This document shows positions 29,425 through 36,621 of a stretch of DNA of 64,000 nucleotides, piece by piece; position 1 is the first letter of the stretch; every line of letters begins with the position of its first letter. The position numbers were made by a program, and so were the translations under genes. The notes below the pieces were generated by a model that had not been told where the DNA came from, ran no database searches, and worked only from the letters and a program-made list of their open reading frames with translations. The stretch comes from an uncultured Thermoleophilia bacterium (lineage in GTDB: Bacteria; Actinomycetota; Thermoleophilia; Miltoncostaeales; Miltoncostaeaceae). The stretch lies in NCBI GenBank assembly GCA_938017905.1, contig CALIKX010000026.1, forward strand, positions 1 to 64,000, given 5' to 3'.

Positions 29425-29703
29425 ATGACCAAGGCCGACTTCGTCAAGCGCGTCGCGCGTGCAGCCGACCTCACCAACGACCAGGCGACCCGGGCTGTGC
29501 AGGCGGTCCTGGATGAGCTCGAACTTGCCCTGAAGGCCGGAGACGAGGTGCAGTTCTCCGGCTTCGGCAAGTTCTCGGTGTCGCACCGTGCCGCTCGCGA
29601 GGGCGTTGACCCCCGCAACCCCGGCCAGAAGATCCAGATCCCGGCACGCAAGGTGCCGCGGTTCCAGGCGGGCGCGCAGTTGAAGCGCTCCGTCGCCGGG
29701 TAG
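29425..29703 (+). CDS. hup: Histone-like DNA-binding protein HU
   Basis: 92-residue HU/IHF-family protein that bends and compacts DNA as a dimer. It shows MTKADFVKRVARAADLT, the helical dimer body, GFGKFSVSHRAAREG, NPGQKIQIPARKVPRFQAG (the proline-tipped DNA-binding arm) and a short basic end. It lacks the long Lys/Ala-rich tail of mycobacterial HupB. A CGAGGAG ribosome site lies 7 nt before ATG 29425. A strong hairpin follows the stop. Confidence 0.95.
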   Translation: MTKADFVKRVARAADLTNDQATRAVQAVLDELELALKAGDEVQFSGFGKFSVSHRAAREGVDPRNPGQKIQIPARKVPRFQAGAQLKRSVAG

Positions 29704-29717
29704 TACCGACCTGCCGC

Positions 29718-29750
29718 CGGCAGGCGGGCCCCCTGGGGGTCCGCCTGCCG
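29718..29750. terminator. Hairpin between hup and tRNA-Leu
   Basis: A 16-nt arm beginning CGGCAGGCGGG pairs with the arm 29735-29750 with one G-U wobble around a very tight turn. No T-run follows. It can serve hup and the converging tRNA gene alike. Confidence 0.7.
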
Positions 29751-29761
29751 CGCGATTGAGG

Positions 29762-29845
29762 AGCCGGAGGCGGGAGTCGAACCCGCACGCCCCGAGGGGC
29801 CGGGGATTTTAAGTCCCCCGCGTCTACCAGTTCCGCCACTCCGGC
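29762..29845 (-). tRNA. tRNA-Leu (anticodon UAA)
   Basis: Class II tRNA. The acceptor stem GCCGGAG pairs fully with CTCCGGC. The D-arm is GCGGAACTGGTAGACGC. The anticodon loop CTTAAAA has TAA in the anticodon position on a GGGGA/TCCCC stem. A long variable arm (GGCCCCTCGGGGCG) and T-arm GCGGG-TTCGACT-CCCGC follow. No CCA is encoded. The base after the acceptor stem, the discriminator, reads T (29762) although Leu tRNAs normally carry A73. Confidence 0.93.
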
Positions 29846-29866
29846 CGGAGAGCACACCGGGCCCCA

Positions 29867-30127
29867 TCACCGGCCGAACGTCGCCGCGCCGGGTGTCCGG
29901 TCGACCGCGGCGAGCCGGGAGTCCTCCACCCGGCGGCACCAGTCCTCGCCGAGGATCGGCCATCTGTCGAGCACCTGCTCGTGCCGGATGTGGCGGGTGT
30001 TCTCGCCCTTCGAGAAGATCATGCGCCGGTCATCCGCGGGGTCCTCGGTACGGGCCAGCGCGTCGGCCAGCCCATCCACTGCATTCACGGCGTCATCGTC
30101 GCCCGCATGCGTGCCCCCGGTGCCCAT
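29867..30127 (-). CDS. Small hypothetical protein
   Basis: 86 residues, acidic at the start (HAGDDDAVNAVDGLADAL), then a more conserved-looking core RRMIFSKGENTRHIRHEQVL followed by DRWPILGEDWCRRVEDSRLA. No family recognised. ATG 30127 lies 8 nt after TAGGAT, the spacing seen at many gene starts here, and codon use is normal. It stands between tRNA-Leu and the Ppx gene, both also leftward. Confidence 0.55.
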   Translation of the reverse strand: MGTGGTHAGDDDAVNAVDGLADALARTEDPADDRRMIFSKGENTRHIRHEQVLDRWPILGEDWCRRVEDSRLAAVDRTPGAATFGR

Positions 30128-30135
30128 GGACGGGA

Positions 30136-30141
30136 ATCCTA
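30136..30141 (-). promoter_or_regulatory. -10 element of the small gene before tRNA-Leu
   Basis: TAGGAT, then 8 nt, then ATG 30127 on the minus strand. Confidence 0.45.
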
Positions 30142-30161
30142 TCCATCCCCCCGCACCCGGG

Positions 30162-31061
30162 TCACCCGCCCATCGAGATGGCGATCCCATCCAGGATGTC
30201 GCGCTCCGACACGATGAGTTCCCGGTCGCCCAGGGCGTCCATCGCCCCGGCGAGGATCGCGAGTCCGGGGACGATCACGTTGACCCGGTCCGGGTGCAGC
30301 CCCGGCGTCCGCGCCCGTTCCGCTTCCGCGAGGCGGGCAAGCCGGGTGAGCACGACGTCCACGTCATCGCGGCCCACGCGCATCCCGTGGATGGCCACCG
30401 GGTCGTAGCCCCCCCGCATCACCGCCGCGACGGTCGTGACGGTGCCGGCCACGCCGACCAGCGGGCCGGCGGAGCCGAACTCCCGCGTGGCCTCGCCCAC
30501 CATGGCGCGGGCCCCATCGGCGATCGCCTGCACCTCGCGGGGGTCCGGTGGTTCGCCCGTGATGCCATCGCCCTGGCGGTTCACGCCGAGGGGCAGGCTC
30601 ACCGATGCCCGCGGCCCGTCGGCATCACCGGCCACCACCTCGGTGCTTCCCCCTCCGATGTCGATCATCCGGCACGGACCGCCGGACGGCGGCAGCACGA
30701 GCCGGGCCCCTGCGAACGACAGGGCGGCCTCACGCCGGCCGTCGATCACCTCGAGGTCCGCCCCGAGCCGGCGGCGGGCGATGGCCTGGATGGACGCGCG
30801 GTTCGGGGCCTCGCGCACCGCCGCGGTGCCGACGGCGGCCACCGGGGGGCTCCCGGCCGCCACGATACGCACCGCGTAGTCGGCCAGGCAGGCATCCAGC
30901 CGCGATAGCGCAGCATCCGTGATCCGGCCGCCCGCGCCTGCGCCACGGCGCAGGCCGGTGACGGTCACGGTCCTCTCCCCCACGGCGCCCCCCGGGTCCA
31001 TGCGCTCCATGAGGAGCAGCCGCACCGAGTTCGAGCCGACGTCGATGACGGCGGCGCGCAT
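30162..31061 (-). CDS. Ppx/GppA-family exopolyphosphatase
   Basis: Hydrolyses polyphosphate or pppGpp; actin-like ATPase fold. Motifs: AAVIDVGSNSVRLLLME (phosphate 1), VGTAAVREAPNRASIQ, IDIGGGSTEVVAGD (phosphate 2) and GVAGTVTTVAAVMRGGYDP. 299 residues, the short two-domain form common in actinobacteria. ATG 31061 begins 2 nt after the stop of the upstream coiled-coil membrane gene, so the two form one unit. Whether the substrate is polyphosphate or pppGpp cannot be told. Confidence 0.88.
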   Translation of the reverse strand: MRAAVIDVGSNSVRLLLMERMDPGGAVGERTVTVTGLRRGAGAGGRITDAALSRLDACLADYAVRIVAAGSPPVAAVGTAAVREAPNRASIQAIARRRLGADLEVIDGRREAALSFAGARLVLPPSGGPCRMIDIGGGSTEVVAGDADGPRASVSLPLGVNRQGDGITGEPPDPREVQAIADGARAMVGEATREFGSAGPLVGVAGTVTTVAAVMRGGYDPVAIHGMRVGRDDVDVVLTRLARLAEAERARTPGLHPDRVNVIVPGLAILAGAMDALGDRELIVSERDILDGIAISMGG

Positions 31062-31063
31062 CC

Positions 31064-31423
31064 TTACCGGTGGCGGTCGCGGACGAGCGCGCGCGCGCCG
31101 GCAACCCATCGCAGCGGGCCACGGATCTGCGCGATCGCGAGGGCCGCATGACGGCTGATCGCCTGCAGTTCGGCCACCGCCACGCGCAGGCGCTCGACCT
31201 CCTTGGCGAGGTCCGACGCGCCCTGCTCGGCCCGCGCGAGGCCCTGCTCGATCTGCGCGGCACTGCCCTCGATGCCGGTGAGCACCGGGGAGATGCGCCG
31301 GGTACTGGCGCCCACCCTGCGCTTCAGGAGGACGGCCCGTACGACGGCGTACGCGATTCCCGCGCCCGCGAGCACGGCGAGGGCGATCGCCGCGCCCGTG
31401 ATGGTCCACCCCGTCCAGCCCAT
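31064..31423 (-). CDS. Single-pass membrane protein with coiled coil
   Basis: 119 residues. One transmembrane helix (about 6-28), then a basic stretch LLKRRVGAS, then a helical region with heptads (IEGSAAQIEQGLARAEQGAS, KEVERLRVAVAELQAISRHA) in the style of DUF948-type proteins. ATG 31423 lies 8 nt after TAGTGT, which favours it over GTG 31435. It leads the Ppx/GppA gene with a 2-nt gap. Function unknown; it may anchor or scaffold. Confidence 0.65.
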   Translation of the reverse strand: MGWTGWTITGAAIALAVLAGAGIAYAVVRAVLLKRRVGASTRRISPVLTGIEGSAAQIEQGLARAEQGASDLAKEVERLRVAVAELQAISRHAALAIAQIRGPLRWVAGARALVRDRHR

Positions 31424-31430
31424 GGACTGG

Positions 31431-31437
31431 GACACTA
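31431..31437. promoter_or_regulatory. Shared -10 region of two divergent genes
   Basis: GACACTA reads TAGTGT on the minus strand (8 nt before ATG 31423) and GACACT on the plus strand (6 nt before ATG 31443). One AT-poor heptamer may thus open transcription both ways. Confidence 0.4.
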
Positions 31438-31442
31438 CCGCC

Positions 31443-32288
31443 ATGGATATCCACTGGGTCGATGTCTTCGCGACCGGTCCCCTCTCGGGCAACCCCCTCG
31501 CCGTGCTCACCGGGGACCACCTGCCGTCGACCGGTCGGATGCAGGCCCTGGCCGCCGAGATCGGCCTGTCCGAGACCGTCTTCGCCGTGCCCGGGGACAT
31601 GCCGCGCCTGCGCATCTTCACCCCTGCCGCCGAGATCCCCCTTGCCGGGCACCCGCTCGTGGGTGCCGCATGGGTGCTGGCCCGCATCGGATGGATCGGC
31701 GCGGAGGGGTCGCTCTCAACGGCGGGCGGCGACATCCCGGTGCGGACGCATGCGGAGGGCGCGACGATGACGCATGCCGCACCCACGGCCCGGGGGCATG
31801 AGGATCCGGCAGTGATGGCCGCACTCCTCGGCGGCCCGGTCATGGGCACCTGCCCCATCTGGAATGCCGGGCTCCCGCAGGTCATGGCGGAGGTCACCTC
31901 CCTCGATGACCTGGCCCCCGACCACGCCGCCATCGCGGCGCGGGGTGGGTCCATGGGCTGGGCCGGGGTAAGCGCGTTCGTGCTGCAGGACAACGGTGAT
32001 GGAGCGGCGCGCGCGGAGGTCCGGCACTTCGCGGACCCCATCGGGATCCATGAGGACCCGGTCACGGGCAGCGCGGCGGGGGCGCTGGGCGCGGCCCTGT
32101 TCGCGCGCAGCGGACCGGCAGCGGACGGGCTCGGGCTCACCATCCGCCAGGGTCGTCACATGGGGCGCGACGGACTCATCACCGTCACTGTGGACGCGGG
32201 TGCGCATGGCCCCGCGGCGGTCCATGTGGGAGGGGCGGTCGTCCCGGTGATGACGGGGACCATCGGCCCGGAGGCGCTCCGGGGCTAG
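31443..32288 (+). CDS. PhzF-family isomerase/epimerase
   Basis: Two-domain diaminopimelate-epimerase-like fold. Motifs: VDVFATGPLSGNPLAVL, LSETVFAV (with the catalytic Glu), FTPAAEIPLAGHPLVGAAW, and IHEDPVTGSAAGALGAALF near the C-terminus, all characteristic of PhzF/YddE proteins. 281 residues. The family includes a phenazine enzyme, but most members have unknown substrates and no phenazine genes are present here. It is followed after 10 nt by the Get3-like pair. Confidence 0.87.
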   Translation: MDIHWVDVFATGPLSGNPLAVLTGDHLPSTGRMQALAAEIGLSETVFAVPGDMPRLRIFTPAAEIPLAGHPLVGAAWVLARIGWIGAEGSLSTAGGDIPVRTHAEGATMTHAAPTARGHEDPAVMAALLGGPVMGTCPIWNAGLPQVMAEVTSLDDLAPDHAAIAARGGSMGWAGVSAFVLQDNGDGAARAEVRHFADPIGIHEDPVTGSAAGALGAALFARSGPAADGLGLTIRQGRHMGRDGLITVTVDAGAHGPAAVHVGGAVVPVMTGTIGPEALRG

Positions 32289-32291
32289 GGT
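32286..32291 (+). promoter_or_regulatory. -10 element of the Get3-like pair
   Basis: TAGGGT, then 7 nt, then ATG 32299. It overlaps the stop codon of the PhzF gene and argues against GTG 32290 as the start. Confidence 0.45.
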
Positions 32292-32298
32292 GACGGGG

Positions 32299-33255
32299 AT
32301 GCCCTCGCCGCCTCTCACCGACCGCCGCCTGGTGTTCGTGCTCGGCAAGGGCGGGGTGGGTAAGACCACCGTCGCCGCGGCGCTCGCCCTGGGCCTGGCG
32401 GACCGGGGGCACCGCACCCTCCTGATCGAGGTGGCGGCGGAGACGCGCACCGCGGCGGTGTTCGGCACAGCGCCACCGGTGGATGCGCCGGTCGAACTGC
32501 GTCCCGGGCTCTTCGCGCTGTCGGTGGACGCCGAGCAGGCCATGCAGGAGTACCTCAGCATCCAGTTGAAGGTGAGGCCGCTCGTCGAGATGATGTCCCG
32601 CAGCCGCGCCTTCCATCAGGTGACCCAGGCCGCCCCGGGTCTCGCCGAACTGGTGACCCTCGGCAAGATCTGGGACCTCGCCACCGCGGTTCGGGATGGG
32701 CGCCCGGTGTGGGACCGGCTCGTGGTGGACGCGCCGGCCACCGGTCACGGGCTGGCCCTGCTGCAGGCGGCAGCGAGCATGCGCGACCTCGCCGGGTCGG
32801 GACCCATCAGCGATCAGGCCGATGCCATCGAGAGGGTGGTGCGGCACCCGGAAGCCACCGGCGTGGTGGTGGTGGCCATTCCCGAGGAGCTCGCGGTCAC
32901 CGAAGCCGCCGAGGCGGTGGCCCTCATGCGCGAGCGCGGCGTGCCCGTCGCGTGCGCCGTCGCAAACGCCGTGCGCACGTCGCCCTTCGGGCCCGGCGAC
33001 GCCGATGTCCTACGGACGGTGCTCGGTGATCCCGCGGCCGGCCCCGCCGAGCGCGCCGCAGCCGGGGCGGCGCTCGCGACAGTGGACGGCGCCGCGCATG
33101 ATGCGCGCGAGGTGCGGGCGCTCGGCGACGGCTGTGCGCTGCCGGTCGCGATGCTGCCCGCGGTACCGGACCTCGCCCCGGGGTCCGGGGGCGTCGAGCA
33201 TCTCTCCGCCACGCTGATGGCCGACCCTGCACTGGGGGGCACAGGTGCCTCCTGA
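32299..33255 (+). CDS. ArsA/Get3-like ATPase, first of pair
   Basis: 318 residues. Deviant Walker A FVLGKGGVGKTTVAAALALG and a switch-II-like VVDAPATGHGLALLQAAAS. The AETRTAAVFG stretch replaces the aspartate-containing switch I. It corresponds to the smaller member of the paired anion-transporter-type ATPases of mycobacteria (Rv3679 type), reported to form a heterodimer resembling the tail-anchored-protein targeting factor Get3. Start ATG 32299 was chosen from the promoter spacing. The end overlaps the second member by 11 nt. Confidence 0.82.
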   Translation: MPSPPLTDRRLVFVLGKGGVGKTTVAAALALGLADRGHRTLLIEVAAETRTAAVFGTAPPVDAPVELRPGLFALSVDAEQAMQEYLSIQLKVRPLVEMMSRSRAFHQVTQAAPGLAELVTLGKIWDLATAVRDGRPVWDRLVVDAPATGHGLALLQAAASMRDLAGSGPISDQADAIERVVRHPEATGVVVVAIPEELAVTEAAEAVALMRERGVPVACAVANAVRTSPFGPGDADVLRTVLGDPAAGPAERAAAGAALATVDGAAHDAREVRALGDGCALPVAMLPAVPDLAPGSGGVEHLSATLMADPALGGTGAS

Positions 33256-34447
33256 GGTCGACCTGATGGCGATGCTGCGCGGGCGCCGGGTGGTGGTGGT
33301 GGCCGGCGCCGGCGGGGTGGGCAAGACCACCGTGTCCGCGGCGCTCGGACTGGGCCTGGCCGCGGCGGGTGCCCGCGTGGCGGTGGTCACCATCGACCCC
33401 GCCCGCAGGCTGGCCACGGCCCTCGGCATACCCGGGCTGGGGGATGAGCCCCATCGCGTGGACCCGGCGGTCGTGGAGGCGGCGGGCATGCGCATGGCGG
33501 GCACGCTCGATGCACTGCAGCTGGACCCACGGGCCACCTTCGACCGGCTCATCGCGCGGGAGGCGCCCGATGACGCCGCGCGTGACCGCATTCTGCGCAA
33601 CCGCGTCTACCGGCACCTGTCCGGCGCAGCGGGCGCCCAGGAGTTCATGGCGGTCGAGCGGCTGCACGAGCTCGTGGACTCAGGCGCCTATGACGTGGTC
33701 GTGCTGGACACCCCGCCCGCCCGCAACGCGCTGGACTTCCTGGACGCCCCCGAGCGGATGACGCGGTTCGTGGAGGGCCGGGGCCTGCGCCTGCTGCTGG
33801 GGCCGCGGGCAGGAGCCGGGCGCACCGGCTGGCGGGCGCTGCAGGCCGGCGGGCATATGGTGATGTCGGTGGTGGAGCGGCTCACGGGCGCGCAACTGCT
33901 GACCGACATCTCGGAGTTCCTGCAGTCATTCGACGGCATGTACCAGGGGTTCAGCAACCGCGCAGCGGCCGTGCACGACCTGCTGGCATCCGACTCCACG
34001 CGGTTCGTGGTGGTCACCGGACCGCGCCCCGAGCCGGCCTCCGAGGCCGTGGCGCTCTGGCGGCGGCTGGCGGACGAGCACTATCCGCTGGGCGCGGTCG
34101 TGGTGAACCGCGTGCACCCGGCGCCCGGCGCCACGGGCACGCCGGACGGGCTGGCCGGGCTGCTGCGTCACGCGGGCGCGCCCGATCCGGAGGGCCTGGC
34201 ATCGCGCGCCGCGGCGGCGCTGGAGGCCGCGCAGGCGCGCGCCGCCGCAGATGCGCACGAGGTGGGCGCGCTCTCACATGCGCTCTCGGGACCACCACTG
34301 GCCATCGTGCCCGCACTGGCCGAGGACCCCGTGGAGGTCGCCGGGCTCGCGCAGGTCACGCGCGCCCTGGGCGACGACGCGCGCGACCCCGGCCGCGATG
34401 CCGGGGCCGCGCCGCCCCCCGATCAGGCGCGCAGGCAGACCACGTAG
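33245..34447 (+). CDS. ArsA/Get3-like ATPase, second of pair
   Basis: 400 residues. Walker A VVVVAGAGGVGKTTVSAALG, switch I VVTIDPARRLATALG and switch II VVLDTPPARNALDFLDAPER are intact, so this partner is the better candidate for ATP hydrolysis. MGRTGWRALQAGG-like segments and FLQSFDGMYQGFSNRAAAV are typical of the Rv3680-type partner. GTG 33245 starts inside the preceding gene (11-nt overlap). Cargo is unknown in bacteria; a role with membrane proteins or stress is reported for mycobacteria. Its last codons overlap a minus-strand coding remnant. Confidence 0.84.
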   Translation: MPPEVDLMAMLRGRRVVVVAGAGGVGKTTVSAALGLGLAAAGARVAVVTIDPARRLATALGIPGLGDEPHRVDPAVVEAAGMRMAGTLDALQLDPRATFDRLIAREAPDDAARDRILRNRVYRHLSGAAGAQEFMAVERLHELVDSGAYDVVVLDTPPARNALDFLDAPERMTRFVEGRGLRLLLGPRAGAGRTGWRALQAGGHMVMSVVERLTGAQLLTDISEFLQSFDGMYQGFSNRAAAVHDLLASDSTRFVVVTGPRPEPASEAVALWRRLADEHYPLGAVVVNRVHPAPGATGTPDGLAGLLRHAGAPDPEGLASRAAAALEAAQARAAADAHEVGALSHALSGPPLAIVPALAEDPVEVAGLAQVTRALGDDARDPGRDAGAAPPPDQARRQTT

Positions 34448-34563
34448 GCCGAGGCCTGCACCACCTGGTTGCTCTCGTTGACCACGCCCACGTTCCCGCC
34501 CACGGGGACGCGCCCGTTGATGGGGGCCTGACCGTCGTCGGTGGCCGGGCGCGAGAACGTCAC
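34423..34563 (-). pseudogene. Possible C-terminal remnant of a secreted protein, or a very small gene
   Basis: An open frame of 46 codons from GTG 34563 with G or C at almost every third position, so it has coding character. It reads VTFSRPATDDGQAPINGRV and ends NESNQVVQASAYVVCLRA, like the last strand of a secreted beta-sandwich domain. Upstream the frame stays open only about nine codons to TGA at the end of the propeller-like gene. No ribosome site is visible. It overlaps the tail of the second ATPase by 25 nt. I take it as a scar of a deletion. Confidence 0.35.
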
Positions 34564-34582
34564 GTGCGCTTGGGGGTTCCCC

Positions 34583-35449
34583 TCAGCCCATCACCGCCAC
34601 CACGGTGCCCTCGCGGCCCGTGGCCACCAGGTACGGCGGCGCGGGCGCACCCGCCGACACCCCGCGCAGCCCGCCCACCTCACGGCCATCCCGGAGCCCG
34701 TGGGCCGTCACGCGCTCCCCGAGCGACCGGGTGGACGAAACCAGGATGCCCTCCGACGCGGCCAGCCCCCGCCCGGCGCCCGGGGGAATGCCCACCGACG
34801 GCCGCGCGCGCCCGGGGATGACCGAGTGGAGCACGGCACGGCCACCGGCGCCCGCAATGGCGACACCGCCCGGAATCGCCGCGAGCGCCATGATGGGCTC
34901 GCCGATGGGCGACCGGGCACGCGCGTGCTCCTCGCCCCGGCGCACGAGCACCAGGTCCTCCCCGGCCCCGATCACCAGGTCGTCGCCGTCGAGCCATGCC
35001 GCCGACGACGCCCCCGCCACCGCCGCTGTCCAGTCCCGGCGGCGAGCGGCGTCCGAGCGCGCGATGACGGTGGCACGTGGTAGCGCGACGCGCGGCCCCA
35101 CCGCGGCCAGCCGCCCCCCTGGACCGGCCGCCAGCACGAGGCGCCCGGGACCGCGGGCACGCAGCCCCACCGCCGGCGCCCCGGCCGGATCCGTGATGAC
35201 CAGCAGGCCGCGGCGCGGGGCCAGGGCCAGGCGGTCGGTTCCGACGGCGGCCAGTGAGCGCACGTCGGCCACGGCGATCTCCCGTGCGCCCTCCAGGTCG
35301 GGAAGCCGCGCGACCATCACGCGGCCCGGCAGGGCGACGGCCGCCCAGGCGCCGTCCGGAGACACGGCCACCGCGGATCCGGGCCACGGGCGGGTTGCCA
35401 CCACCTGCACGGCGCCCGACGCCTCCACCGCCGGGTCCGGAGGGCTCAC
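34583..35449 (-). CDS. Beta-propeller-like protein
   Basis: 288 residues with repeated blade-like units: VAVSPDGAWAAVALPGRVMV, VGTDRLALAPRRGLLVITD, RLVLAAGPGGRLAAVGPRV, SAAWLDGDDLVIGAGEDLVL and LAAIPGGVAIAGAGGRAVL, each a short strand set spaced 35-45 residues apart. No signal peptide or catalytic motif was seen, so it is probably a scaffold or binding protein. GTG 35449 overlaps the glycosyltransferase stop (GTGA), so it is translated with it. Confidence 0.65.
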   Translation of the reverse strand: MSPPDPAVEASGAVQVVATRPWPGSAVAVSPDGAWAAVALPGRVMVARLPDLEGAREIAVADVRSLAAVGTDRLALAPRRGLLVITDPAGAPAVGLRARGPGRLVLAAGPGGRLAAVGPRVALPRATVIARSDAARRRDWTAAVAGASSAAWLDGDDLVIGAGEDLVLVRRGEEHARARSPIGEPIMALAAIPGGVAIAGAGGRAVLHSVIPGRARPSVGIPPGAGRGLAASEGILVSSTRSLGERVTAHGLRDGREVGGLRGVSAGAPAPPYLVATGREGTVVAVMG

Positions 35450-36612
35450 GACGCCCGCATTCCCTCGTACTCGGCCTCCGCGCGCTCGGCGGTGATCTCC
35501 CACCGGAAGGCGCGGGCAGTGGCCTGCGCGTTCGCGGTGAGCCGCGCCCGCAGGTCGGGCTCGCGCATCACGGCCACGAGCGCCTCGGCCATGGGGCCGG
35601 AATCGCCCACGGGGGTCATGAGGCAGTCGTCCCCGTCCCGCAGGAACTCGCGGAGCACGGGGATGTCGCTGGCCACCACCGGCAGCCCGCCGGCCATGGC
35701 CTCCACAACCACCAGGCCGAACCCCTCGCGCGTGGAGGGGAAGGCCAGGGCGTCGGCCGCGCGGTACAGCGCGGGCATGTCGTCGTCGGCCACCACCCCG
35801 ATGCGCGCGACATGCGCATCAGGTGACGGGTACGGCCCCTCGCGCACGCGCAGGCCCAGGCGTGCGGCGTCGTCCTTCCATGCCGCGAGGTGGACCGGTT
35901 CCGCATACAGGCCGTCGCCCCCGGCGACGACCAGCAGGGCGTCGTCCGGCAGGCGTCCGCGGGCGCGGGCGAAGGCCTCGAGGAGCACGCGGCCCCCCTT
36001 GCGGGGTTGCACGCCGCCAAGCGCGAGGATTACGGGACGCATGCCCCAGCCGAAGCGCTCCCCCGCCCGGCGTCGGTCCAGTGGGCAGTGGGCGAAGCGC
36101 GCGAAGTCCACGCCGTTGGGCACCACCTCGGCCTGCACGCCGAACTCCGATGCCAGGCGCGCGGCCCAGAAGGCCGACACCGCCAGGCAGCGGTCGACGT
36201 CCTGGATGGACGCGCGCTGACACTCCTCGAGGACGTCGTCCTGGAAGACCTCGACGTGATGGACGGTGCGGACCACGTGCGGGATGACGCCCTCGGCCCG
36301 GAGGTCCAGCAGGGCACGCGCGGACACCATGTCCTGCGCATGGTGGATGTCCACCGGGGCCGCGTGCCGCAATGCCGCGGCGAGGGCCGAGGCCCCACGG
36401 ACCACCCGCTGCGCGACTCCCTCACCGGGCTCCGGCATCAGCGGTACCTGATGCAGCGCCACGCCGGGCCCCACGGCGAGGCCCGACCCGCCGATGGTGA
36501 GCGCCCACAGCTCCACCCGGTGCCCGCGCGCGGCGAGTTCCTCGGCGAGCCTGCGCGCATGCACCGCGCCGCCCCGGGGCATGGCCGAGTACGTCGCGAT
36601 CCGCACCCGCAT
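35446..36612 (-). CDS. GT4-family glycosyltransferase
   Basis: 388 residues with two Rossmann domains. The N-terminal glycine loop is MPRGGAVHARRLAEELAARG. VPNGVDFARF opens the second domain. ILALGGVQPRKGG is the nucleotide-binding loop, and PSTREGFGLVVVEAMAGGLPVVASD supplies the retaining EX7E motif. The opening MRVRIATYSAMPRGG resembles a subgroup annotated from Mycobacterium smegmatis (MSMEG_0565 type). Acceptor unknown. It is placed 9 nt after the FdrA-like gene and overlaps the propeller-like gene by 4 nt. Confidence 0.86.
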   Translation of the reverse strand: MRVRIATYSAMPRGGAVHARRLAEELAARGHRVELWALTIGGSGLAVGPGVALHQVPLMPEPGEGVAQRVVRGASALAAALRHAAPVDIHHAQDMVSARALLDLRAEGVIPHVVRTVHHVEVFQDDVLEECQRASIQDVDRCLAVSAFWAARLASEFGVQAEVVPNGVDFARFAHCPLDRRRAGERFGWGMRPVILALGGVQPRKGGRVLLEAFARARGRLPDDALLVVAGGDGLYAEPVHLAAWKDDAARLGLRVREGPYPSPDAHVARIGVVADDDMPALYRAADALAFPSTREGFGLVVVEAMAGGLPVVASDIPVLREFLRDGDDCLMTPVGDSGPMAEALVAVMREPDLRARLTANAQATARAFRWEITAERAEAEYEGMRAS

Positions 36613-36621
36613 CGGGGTCCC

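Noticed and set aside
29718-29750. CRISPR-like or repeat array near hup
   Set aside because: A single hairpin only; no repeated spacer-size units anywhere in the window.
34541-35083. Plus-strand frame opposite the propeller-like gene
   Set aside because: Shadow frame with Arg/Pro-rich composition; the minus strand has blade-like repeats and translational coupling.
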